DNA from: Bacteroidota bacterium
GTDB lineage: Bacteria; Bacteroidota; Bacteroidia; Bacteroidales; Paludibacteraceae
DNA length: 5,551 nucleotides
Direction: 5' to 3'
Assembly (NCBI GenBank): GCA_017860335.1
Contig: JAFNAU010000254.1
Coordinates: 1 to 5,551 of the forward strand
The first letter of the stretch is position 1. Every line of letters begins with the position of its first letter. Under the pieces are notes generated by a model that was not told the origin of the DNA, did no database searches, and worked only from the letters and a program-made list of their open reading frames with translations. The position numbers were made by a program, and so were the translations under genes. Of this stretch, positions 1 through 5,535 are shown piece by piece.

Positions 1-223
1 AAGGAAGGTGGATGTTGTCTTCCGGAATATTGGTTAATGTGGAAAGTATCTTAAAATTTTGAGATAAATCATCGGGATTATCATCTGAAAACAGTCCCAG
101 ATTGAATGATGAATAATTACCGGTACTCACTCCGCCCATTCGGGTAGTTGTAAAATGCCGGATAGTATCATACCGGTTTAATGCCGGGTATTGTATGAAA
201 CCGGACTCAAAATTATTGCTCAT
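1..223 (-). CDS. pgeF: PgeF/YfiH-family purine nucleoside phosphorylase / peptidoglycan editing factor, partial (N-terminal 74 residues)
   Basis: The reading frame starts at ATG 221-223 and stays open to the window edge, so only about the first 74 residues are present. It begins MSNNFESGFIQYP. Around residues 23-43 it shows HFTTTRMGGVSTGNYSSFNL plus G, the N-terminal signature of the YfiH/YlmD/LACC1 (DUF152, 'laccase-domain') family: TTRxGGVSxGxYxSFNLG. A typical acidic stretch (DDNPDD, 47-52) follows. Family members are about 250-270 residues; the Cys and His zinc ligands lie in the missing part. Known family roles are purine nucleoside phosphorolysis or adenosine deamination, and peptidoglycan editing in E. 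coli. The start codon lies inside the end of obg (11-base overlap), which implies translational coupling to obg. No other ATG between it and the motif fits the frame. Family assignment is secure; the biochemical role in this organism is inferred. Confidence 0.88.
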   Translation of the reverse strand, partial: MSNNFESGFIQYPALNRYDTIRHFTTTRMGGVSTGNYSSFNLGLFSDDNPDDLSQNFKILSTLTNIPEDNIHLP

Positions 224-1352
224 CCCAACCAATTCCTTTGTATTTGCTCAAGTCATCTTCATCGTCAAATTCATCCACCTCTATTTCCATTTCATCTTCT
301 TCTGTGAGCATACCTGTAACTTCAATAGGTTTGTGTGTAATGTCCACAATCTTATTGGTGTCTTTGTTGAGTTCTTCCCAGAGTACATCTTTCAGTTCGG
401 TGATACCTGTTCCGCTTACTGAAGAAATAAACAGTATTTTTACATCATCAGGCAGTTCCTTTTTCATTTGTTCGATGAGCACCTCGTCAAGCATATCGCA
501 TTTCGAGATTGCCAGGACACGCTGTTTGTCGATAAGCTCCGGATTGTATTTATGAAGTTCGTTCAGTAATATCTGGTATTCTTTTTTTATGTCTTGTGTA
601 TCGGCAGGAATCATAAAAAGCAGAATTGAATTTCGTTCGATATGTCGCAAAAACCTCAATCCAAGACCTTTGCCTTCGGAAGCGCCTTCGATAATTCCGG
701 GAATGTCAGCCATGACGAACGATTTATTGTCGCGATAGGATACAATTCCCAGGTTAGGAGCAAGGGTGGTAAACGGGTAGTCGGCAATTTCGGGCTTTGC
801 CGCCGAAACAACAGAAAGTAAAGTTGACTTTCCAGCATTAGGGAAGCCTACCAGACCAACATCAGCCAGAATTTTGAGCTGCATGATAATCGTTTTTTCT
901 ATTCGGGGTTCGCCGGGTTGAGCATAACGCGGAGCTTGATTGGTAGCTGTGCGGAAATGCCAGTTACCCAAGCCGCCACGTCCTCCATTCATCAGTACTA
1001 CTTCCTCGCCATCATGAGTTATGTCGCAAAGGAATTCCCCCGTTTCGCCGTCATAGACTACTGTACCACATGGCACATCGATGGTTTGATCTTTACCATC
1101 CTTGCCGAAACTCTTATTTTTTGATCCATCTCCTCCATCGCCGGCATATATATGTCGTGCATATTTCAGGTGCAGCAAAGTCCAGAGATTTCTGTTCCCT
1201 TTCAGTATGATGTGTCCTCCGCGACCTCCGTCGCCACCATCAGGACCACCTTTGGCGATAAATTTTTCACGATGAAAATGGAGTGAACCTGCACCACCTT
1301 TACCGGAACGACAAAAAATCTTTACGTAATCTATAAAATTGGAGCCTGCCAT
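213..1352 (-). CDS. obg: GTPase Obg (ObgE/CgtA), ribosome assembly GTPase
   Basis: A 379-residue Obg GTPase, which binds the 50S ribosomal precursor and links ribosome assembly to the GTP/(p)ppGpp state. Residues 1-158 form the glycine-rich Obg fold (GGPDGGDGGRGG at 35-46, GGRGGLGN at 123-130). The G domain follows: G1 GFPNAGKST (169-177), switch I DYPFTT (191-196), G3 DIPG (216-219), G4 SKCD (283-286, with Ser in place of the usual Asn of NKxD) and G5 SSVSG (310-314). The C terminus is a short acidic tail (about 350-368, EEDEMEIEVDEFDDEDD) with no OCT domain, giving a length normal for Bacteroidota. The ATG at 1350-1352 leads directly into the conserved start (FIDYVKIFCRSGKGG), so it is the likely start. 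It lies 126 bases downstream of adk, behind a probable terminator, and overlaps pgeF at its 3' end. Confidence 0.97.
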   Translation of the reverse strand: MAGSNFIDYVKIFCRSGKGGAGSLHFHREKFIAKGGPDGGDGGRGGHIILKGNRNLWTLLHLKYARHIYAGDGGDGSKNKSFGKDGKDQTIDVPCGTVVYDGETGEFLCDITHDGEEVVLMNGGRGGLGNWHFRTATNQAPRYAQPGEPRIEKTIIMQLKILADVGLVGFPNAGKSTLLSVVSAAKPEIADYPFTTLAPNLGIVSYRDNKSFVMADIPGIIEGASEGKGLGLRFLRHIERNSILLFMIPADTQDIKKEYQILLNELHKYNPELIDKQRVLAISKCDMLDEVLIEQMKKELPDDVKILFISSVSGTGITELKDVLWEELNKDTNKIVDITHKPIEVTGMLTEEDEMEIEVDEFDDEDDLSKYKGIGWDEQ

Positions 1353-1401
1353 AATGTTTGAATTAAATCGAAATGATAATGTTAGTTGTTTAGGTTAGTT
1401 T

Positions 1402-1451
1402 ATTAAAAAAATAAATCCATTTCAGAATTTCAAAAACTCATCAATGGATTT
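1402..1451 (-). terminator. Probable rho-independent terminator between adk and obg
   Basis: On the minus strand, 27 bases after the adk stop codon, a 9-base perfect inverted repeat (AAATCCATT at 1443-1451 and AATGGATTT at 1413-1421) closes a hairpin. An inner segment (GAGTTT/AAATTC with one G-T pair) can extend it, and seven T follow (1405-1411 read in reverse). Shape and position suit a terminator for hpt-adk, but the stem is AT-rich, so read-through into obg is likely. I see no convincing TAnnTTTG promoter for obg after it. Confidence 0.5.
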
Positions 1452-1478
1452 TGATACCAATATAACAAGGTTAAACCG

Positions 1479-2057
1479 TTAAAGTTTAGCATCAATTGTA
1501 TTAGAAATTCGTCCGAAAATTTCGTCTATTGTACCCATCCCATAAATTCCGGCATATTTTCCGAGTGACTGATAGTAATCACTGACCGGTTTTGTTTGAT
1601 TGTAATATACATCAAGGCGCTTTTTGATGGTTTCCAGATTGTCATCACTGCGTCCGGAAGTTTTACCCCGCTTCAGCAGACGGGCAATAAGTTCGTCCTC
1701 ATCTACCTGAAGATCGAGCAGAATATCAGTTTGTGTATTTCGTTCCGAGAAAAGTTTTTCGAGAGCTTCAGCCTGAGCTAATGTACGGGGAAAGCCGTCA
1801 AGAATAATGCCATTTGTATTGCTGTTCTGAAGCGAATTCAGTTTATTTGCCAGAATATCAATGATCATTTGATCGGGTACAAGTTGACCTTTCGAAATAT
1901 ATTGATAAGCTACTTTACCAAGTTCAGTGTTGGCAGCAATTTCTTTTCGCAGTAAATCGCCTGTCGAGATATGAGTAAGATTGTATTTTCTTACGATTAA
2001 GTCACTTTGAGTGCCTTTACCACATCCGGGCGCACCACAGATAATGAGATTGATCAT
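1479..2057 (-). CDS. adk: Adenylate kinase
   Basis: A 192-residue adenylate kinase (ATP + AMP to 2 ADP, cytoplasmic). The P-loop is GAPGCGKGT at residues 8-16. The AMP site shows STGDLLR (31-37) and DGFPRT (87-92), with the Gln that contacts adenine at about 95 (LAQAE). The LID is the short type, KRGKTSGRSDDN (129-140), without the four-Cys zinc site, followed by KKRLDVY (145-151). The length and short LID are normal for Bacteroidota. The start at 2055-2057 puts the beta-1 strand MINLIICGAPG at the N terminus as expected. It lies 50 bases downstream of hpt with no terminator in the gap, so the two are probably co-transcribed. All key residues are present and the gene looks intact. Confidence 0.97.
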   Translation of the reverse strand: MINLIICGAPGCGKGTQSDLIVRKYNLTHISTGDLLRKEIAANTELGKVAYQYISKGQLVPDQMIIDILANKLNSLQNSNTNGIILDGFPRTLAQAEALEKLFSERNTQTDILLDLQVDEDELIARLLKRGKTSGRSDDNLETIKKRLDVYYNQTKPVSDYYQSLGKYAGIYGMGTIDEIFGRISNTIDAKL

Positions 2058-2107
2058 GAGAAATTAATATATTATATAAATGCAAATTTGTTAGTCAATC
2101 GAAAAAA

Positions 2108-2644
2108 TCAATCAACAACCGTGTATATGTCTTTAAGATTGCGTCCGTATCCATCATAATCCAGCCCGTATCCAATAATGAATTCATTCGGAATTTTCAT
2201 GGCAACATAGTCAATTTTTACATCGCGTTTAAGTGCGGCAGGTTTCTGGAGGAACGTAGCTACGTATATTTCGTTAGCACCTTTAGCCTGCAGTGATGTT
2301 AGGATTTTATCCATCGTAATACCTGTATCAACAATATCTTCCACTACAACTACATTCCGACCTACAACACTTTCATTTAATCCGATAACCTCTTTGACTA
2401 TTCCGGTTGTAATTAAACCTTCATAGGACGAAAGTTTAATAAAAGTAATTTCACACGGGATTTCCACCACTTTCATTAAATCGCCCGCAAACATAAATGC
2501 TCCGTTTAGCACACAGATAAATAATGGATTTTTATCAGCCAGATCTTTGTTGATGGCATCTCCAACTTTTTTTACTGCTTCCAGAATTTCTTCAGAAGGG
2601 ATGGATAAAGTAAATTGTTTGTCTTTAATTTGAATTGTTTTCAT
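2108..2644 (-). CDS. hpt: Hypoxanthine (guanine) phosphoribosyltransferase
   Basis: A 178-residue purine salvage enzyme that joins PRPP to hypoxanthine or guanine to give IMP or GMP. The type I phosphoribosyltransferase PRPP loop is VVVEDIVDTGIT (99-110), with adjacent acidic residues E102-D103 and the 5-phosphate loop D106-T107-G108. The flexible catalytic loop region shows LSSYEG (71-76). The purine-contacting C-terminal part includes VAMKIPNEFIIGYGLDYDGYGRN (147-169). Length matches the Hpt family (175-185). The start at 2642-2644 is the first Met and lies near a candidate promoter. It is the first gene of the leftward cluster, divergent from dnaN. Preference for hypoxanthine over guanine cannot be read from the sequence. 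Confidence 0.96.
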   Translation of the reverse strand: MKTIQIKDKQFTLSIPSEEILEAVKKVGDAINKDLADKNPLFICVLNGAFMFAGDLMKVVEIPCEITFIKLSSYEGLITTGIVKEVIGLNESVVGRNVVVVEDIVDTGITMDKILTSLQAKGANEIYVATFLQKPAALKRDVKIDYVAMKIPNEFIIGYGLDYDGYGRNLKDIYTVVD

Positions 2645-2674
2645 CGGGCTTAGCTACTGAATTAATTTAAGCGG

Positions 2675-2682
2675 CAAAAGTA
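2675..2682 (-). promoter_or_regulatory. Candidate -7 element for hpt
   Basis: TACTTTTG, reading leftward, is a full match to the Bacteroidota TAnnTTTG -7 pattern. It would place transcription start roughly 20-25 bases before the hpt ATG. No TTTG sits at the normal -33 spacing; the nearest (2695-2698) is only 12 bases upstream. The call therefore rests on the -7 element and position alone, in a tract that is mostly A/T. Confidence 0.42.
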
Positions 2683-2776
2683 GAAAAAAAAAAGCAAAAG
2701 AGCATTATTAAAATGATAATAATCTTATAACGCGCATGTTTTTTTATATTGCCAATAAAAGCGAAAAAACTTCTCT

Positions 2777-2811
2777 ATTGTTTTATTTTTTAAAAATAAT
2801 CAGTACATTTG
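2777..2811 (+). promoter_or_regulatory. Candidate Bacteroidota promoter for dnaN
   Basis: TACATTTG at 2804-2811 fully matches the TAnnTTTG -7 element. ATTG at 2777-2780 could serve as the -33 element (TTTG in the consensus), although the 23-base spacing is at the long end. The predicted start near 2816-2818 gives a leader of about 40 bases before the dnaN ATG at 2858. The start codon is preceded by AAAGGA only one base away, too close for a normal Shine-Dalgarno site, as expected in a phylum that mostly ignores that signal. Confidence 0.5.
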
Positions 2812-2857
2812 CTAATTATTTATGTGATATCAAAACAACCCATTTAAAACAAAGGAT

Positions 2858-3878
2858 ATGAAATTTGTTGTATCAAGCACAGAATTATTAAGTCATTTGC
2901 AAGCAATCAGCCGGGTAATCAACAGTAAAAATTCCTTACAGATACTGGATAATTTTCTTTTAAGTCTTGAAGGTAATACACTTACAATGACTGCATCCGA
3001 TATTGAAACAACACTTATTACTTCTATGGAGGTACAGGATGTTGTTGGAAGTGGAAAAGTTGCCGTTGCCAACAAATTATTGCTCGATACATCCGCAACT
3101 TCCGGTACTGGAAGAAAATGCCCGTCAGTTAAATGTTTCTGTGCCTGTTTTGTTGAGTGGTATATCAAAAACATTTTTTTGTATGGCTGATGACGAACTG
3201 CGCCCCGTGATGAATGGTATATTTTTCGACATAACGTCTGAAAATCTGACACTGGTTGCTACCGATGCACACAAACTTGTTCGCTATAAATCTGTATATT
3301 TGTCTGCTTCAATTAATGATAATGAAACATTGAATTTTATTCTTCCCAAAAAACCCGCTATCATGCTTCGGACAATTTTACCTAAAGAAATGGGTGAAGT
3401 GGAAATAAAATTTGATGAAAAAAATGCATATTTCCAACTGAGCAATTATACAATGGTATGCCGGCAGGTTGAAGGACGTTATCCAAACTATAACGGTGTA
3501 ATTCCAAAGAATAATCCATTCAAGGTGATTGCCGATCGTGCCACATTGCTCAATGCGTTGAAACGGGTTTCCGTATTCTCCAATCAGGCAAGTAATCTGA
3601 TTAAACTCGAGTTTCAGCAGAACCAGATACATATTTCGGCTCAGGATATCGATTTCTCCATTTCGGCCGAAGAGTATATTCCCTGCCAGTATGAAGGAGA
3701 ATATATTAAAATCGGCTTCAAATCAACTTTCCTGGTTGAAATGTTGGGAAATGTTGATGCCAATGATATAATACTTGAATTAGCCGATCCGTCCCGTGCA
3801 GGGATACTTCTGCCATTGGGAAATGCTGAAAACGAGGATATCCTCATGTTGTTGATGCCGATGCTGCTGAATGACTGA
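2858..3878 (+). pseudogene. dnaN: DNA polymerase III beta subunit (sliding clamp), with internal deletion and frameshift
   Basis: DnaN is the ring-shaped clamp that tethers the replicative polymerase to DNA. The N-terminal frame (2858-3091, about 78 residues, MKFVVSSTELLSHLQAISRV onward) matches the start of domain I up to ANKLLLDT. Homology resumes in another frame at 3093 (PQLPVLEENARQLNVSVPVLL) and continues to TGA 3876-3878 through ADDELRPVMNG, EGRYPNY and the terminal LMLLMPMLLND. By comparison with E. coli DnaN, about 35-40 residues of domain I (from RGLPEG to just before the FPNL equivalent) are missing, and the frame moves by one base. As it stands, the first frame runs into 32 unrelated residues and stops at 3190. 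The two matched parts total 339 residues against about 370 in relatives. Since dnaN is normally essential, either the sequence is wrong here or an intact copy exists elsewhere. Identity is certain; whether the defect is real is not. Confidence 0.9.
3183..3878 (+). CDS. Possible restart reading frame for the DnaN C-terminal part
   Basis: An in-frame ATG at 3183-3185 (MADDELRPVMNG) overlaps the region of the premature stop of the N-terminal frame (TGA 3188-3190; the two are separated by two bases within ATGGCTGA). That arrangement would allow termination-reinitiation and give a 231-residue product with most of clamp domain II and all of domain III, including the C-terminal LMLLMPMLLND. It would lack domain I and the first part of domain II, so it could not form a normal dimeric clamp. 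No separate promoter or ribosome site is visible. This is an annotation option for the broken gene, not evidence of a functional protein. Confidence 0.35.
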   Translation: MADDELRPVMNGIFFDITSENLTLVATDAHKLVRYKSVYLSASINDNETLNFILPKKPAIMLRTILPKEMGEVEIKFDEKNAYFQLSNYTMVCRQVEGRYPNYNGVIPKNNPFKVIADRATLLNALKRVSVFSNQASNLIKLEFQQNQIHISAQDIDFSISAEEYIPCQYEGEYIKIGFKSTFLVEMLGNVDANDIILELADPSRAGILLPLGNAENEDILMLLMPMLLND

Positions 3879-3905
3879 AAATTGTAATTAATAATCACAA
3901 TACAG

Positions 3906-3941
3906 GCAGAAAAATATGTAACACGTGTTTTTCTGCTTTTT
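3906..3941 (+). terminator. Rho-independent terminator after dnaN
   Basis: Starting 28 bases after the dnaN stop, GCAGAAAAATATG (3906-3918) pairs with CGTGTTTTTCTGC (3924-3936). This gives a 13-base stem with two G-T pairs, a five-base loop (TAACA), and a T-run (3937-3941) continuing as TATTTATT. The outer nine pairs are perfect. The exonuclease gene starts 33 bases beyond, so it needs either read-through or its own promoter; no clear TAnnTTTG box is seen in the gap. Confidence 0.75.
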
Positions 3942-3973
3942 ATTTATTGAAATTGTAAAATATAAATCATATA

Positions 3974-4741
3974 ATGAAACTCAATCTGAAAAATCCAATA
4001 GTTTTCTTCGATCTCGAAACGACAGGAACTAATATCGTATCTGACCGGATAATAGAAATATCCTATCTGAAAGTCTCTCCAAATGGCAGGGAGGAAACTA
4101 AAACAATCAGGGTAAATCCCGGAATGCATATTCCCGAAAGTTCTTCTGCCATACATGGAATTTATGATGAAGATGTGAAGAATTGCCCTGTATTCAAAGA
4201 AGTAGCCAAGGAAATTATTCACGATATCGAAGGATGTGATTTGGCCGGATATAATTCCAATCGGTTTGATATACCCTTGCTGGCAGAAGAATTGTTGCGG
4301 GCAGATGTCGATGTTGATCTGATGAAACGAAAATTTGTTGATGTTCAGGTTGTCTTCCATAAAATGGAACAGCGTACCCTGTCAGCCGCCTATAAATTTT
4401 ACTGTAATAAAGACCTGGAAAATGCACATAGTGCAGAGGCAGACACAAAAGCTACTTACGAAGTGCTTAAGTCTCAGCTTGATATGTATCCGGATTTAAA
4501 AAATGATGTTGAGTTTTTATCAAAATTTACGGCTCAAACCAATAATGTGGATTTTGCAGGCCGGATTATATACAACGATAAAGGGGAAGAGGTTATCAAT
4601 TTTGGAAAATATAAGGGACAGAAAGTAACTGATGTCTTAAAATCGGATATTGGATACTACGGATGGATTATGAGTAGCGATTTTACACTACATACCAAGA
4701 AAGTTCTGACGAATATCAAACTTCGCGATTTTCAGAAATAA
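3974..4741 (+). CDS. DEDDh 3'-5' exonuclease, DnaQ/epsilon type with ExoX-like C-terminal domain
   Basis: A 255-residue exonuclease of the DnaQ superfamily, which removes nucleotides from 3' ends (proofreading in Pol III epsilon, or repair as in exonuclease X). Exo I is FFDLETTG (11-18; metal ligands D13 and E15), Exo II is GYNSNRFDIPLL (92-103; D99), and Exo III is HSAEADT (152-158; H152 general base, D157). The DEDDh set is complete. Residues about 208-252 (INFGKYKGQKVTDVL ... YYGWIM) resemble the C-terminal domain of exonuclease X and related DUF3820-like proteins, which E. coli epsilon lacks. The ATG at 3974 sits just before the first beta strand, so the start is secure. It lies directly behind dnaN, a pairing known in Bacteroidales, which supports a replication role. 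Whether it is the true epsilon subunit cannot be decided here, so no symbol is given. Confidence 0.9.
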   Translation: MKLNLKNPIVFFDLETTGTNIVSDRIIEISYLKVSPNGREETKTIRVNPGMHIPESSSAIHGIYDEDVKNCPVFKEVAKEIIHDIEGCDLAGYNSNRFDIPLLAEELLRADVDVDLMKRKFVDVQVVFHKMEQRTLSAAYKFYCNKDLENAHSAEADTKATYEVLKSQLDMYPDLKNDVEFLSKFTAQTNNVDFAGRIIYNDKGEEVINFGKYKGQKVTDVLKSDIGYYGWIMSSDFTLHTKKVLTNIKLRDFQK

Positions 4742-4864
4742 TTGCAGAAAAATAGCTATTATTTGATAAATCAGGTTAAATATATTCTTCTCTGATAATT
4801 ATTTGTAATGTGGCATAATCATTGTTGCAGATACATTGATGAAAATGTGATTTACAAAAGTACA

Positions 4865-5374
4865 ATGAATCGGTTGAAATTTATTTTGGTTATAATATGT
4901 TGGGCAGTAATTAATATACCTGTGTTTGTGGTTGCACAAAGTACTGCCGTAACAGATCGCACTCCCGAACAGGAGGCCCTTAAGCAAACAGAAAAACTGC
5001 AAAATGAATTGCAGTTGACTGAACAACAGTATAAAGCCATCTACCAGATAAATTTGCGGTATGCTCGCGAACGCCAGCAATCTAACACCCGTAGTCAGGC
5101 TGTGGAACGTATTAGAAACAAGAATGAGGATATTCAGAAAGTACTCTCCCCAAAACAATACGATGAACTTCAAAATCGGAAAAATGAGGTGAAGGTTATT
5201 GAAATTGACAATGCCAACCGATATGTGCGGACAAATCCGCAAAACAGGGTGAATAGCAGTGATCAGAGATCCGTAAGAACCGGAACAGGCAATACGGATT
5301 TTAACACCGCAATACGGATTTTAACACCAATGTTCGAAGTTCAGCAAGAAGTGATAACCACGAAAGAACAATAA
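4865..5374 (+). CDS. Secreted LTxxQ (Spy/CpxP-like) protein, C terminus altered by a frameshift
   Basis: The start at 4865 opens directly into a signal peptide (MNRLKFILVIICWAVINIP, probable cut after VVA at residue 24), so it is preferred over the in-frame ATG at 4808, which would add 19 polar residues before the signal. The mature part has a predicted helical segment, EQEALKQTEKLQNELQLTEQ (35-54), with LTEQQ at 51-55 and a second related motif LSPKQ at 94-98. This two-motif layout is that of small periplasmic Spy/CpxP-like proteins, some of which act as chaperones or stress sensors. The function here is unknown. After residue 148 a 20-base duplication shifts the frame, adding 21 unrelated residues before TAA at 5372-5374 (169 in total). 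Without it the protein would be 216 residues with an Arg/Ser/Thr-rich tail ending at 5535. It could be treated as a pseudogene. Confidence 0.7.
   Translation: MNRLKFILVIICWAVINIPVFVVAQSTAVTDRTPEQEALKQTEKLQNELQLTEQQYKAIYQINLRYARERQQSNTRSQAVERIRNKNEDIQKVLSPKQYDELQNRKNEVKVIEIDNANRYVRTNPQNRVNSSDQRSVRTGTGNTDFNTAIRILTPMFEVQQEVITTKEQ
5289..5328 (+). repeat. Perfect 20-base tandem duplication inside the secreted-protein gene
   Basis: The unit GCAATACGGATTTTAACACC occurs twice without a gap (5289-5308 and 5309-5328). Twenty is not a multiple of three, so the second copy moves the frame; with one copy the frame runs from 4865 to TAA 5533-5535. It could be a recent slippage event or an assembly artefact. 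Confidence 0.95.
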
Positions 5375-5535
5375 CCAGACAATACGGAACCCAGCGTGAA
5401 GTTCAAACCGGAACTCGCTCCGTAACTCCAAACCGTTCGTCGGAGGCAGGCCCTGTTCGAAGCAGTTCTGGACGTACAACAGAAAGTCGCTCCGAAAGTC
5501 GCTCTGAGAGTCGTACATCATCCGGTCGCCGATAA
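5329..5535 (+). pseudogene. Out-of-frame 3' end of the secreted LTxxQ protein gene
   Basis: This stretch encodes the 68 residues that would follow residue 148 if the duplication were absent: NVRSSARSDNHERTITRQYG onward to SSGRR and TAA at 5533-5535. The frame is open throughout and strongly biased: 14 Arg and no Lys, many Ser and Thr. Three 12-base units near the end (5482-5517) encode ESRS, ESRS and ESRT. The bias and the intact frame show it was recently coding. It probably formed a flexible basic tail outside the inner membrane. Confidence 0.72.
5482..5517 (+). repeat. Three 12-base tandem units encoding ESR(S/T)
   Basis: Units at 5482-5493 (GAAAGTCGCTCC), 5494-5505 (GAAAGTCGCTCT) and 5506-5517 (GAGAGTCGTACA) are near-identical. 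Each encodes Glu-Ser-Arg-Ser or Glu-Ser-Arg-Thr in the frame of the restored protein. Being multiples of three, they change tail length without breaking the frame. Confidence 0.8.

Noticed and set aside
238..555. Plus-strand open frame rich in Ser (105 residues)
   Set aside because: It is the antisense of the acidic C-terminal end of obg (Asp/Glu codons read backwards as Ser/Ile/Phe), with no motif of its own.
2645..2857. Replication origin or DnaA boxes in the spacer beside dnaN
   Set aside because: No TTATNCACA-type boxes are seen on either strand; the spacer is only AT-rich, and dnaN is not beside dnaA here.
3060..3120. Programmed +1 frameshift in dnaN
   Set aside because: A +1 shift near 3092 would join the frames, but the product would still lack about 37 residues of domain I, and I see no slippery run or stop-codon stimulus there.
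2893..3252. Minus-strand open frame of 119 residues opposite dnaN
   Set aside because: It lies wholly antisense to dnaN, has no recognisable domain and no promoter, and spans the deletion junction by chance.
3944..4448. Two overlapping minus-strand open frames opposite the exonuclease gene
   Set aside because: Both are antisense to a gene with a complete catalytic set; their compositions show no protein-like pattern.
4808..4864. Upstream ATG giving a 19-residue longer secreted protein
   Set aside because: It would place Cys/His/Asp-containing residues before a well-formed signal peptide that starts at 4865.
4742..4864. Terminator or promoter between the exonuclease and the secreted protein
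   Set aside because: Only a 5-base stem (ATCAG/CTGAT) without a T-run and imperfect matches to TAnnTTTG are present, too weak to annotate.
4799..5242. Minus-strand open frame of 147 residues with hydrophobic stretches
   Set aside because: It is the reverse of the signal peptide and Gln-rich helices of the secreted protein; the hydrophobic look comes from Gln and Glu codons read backwards.
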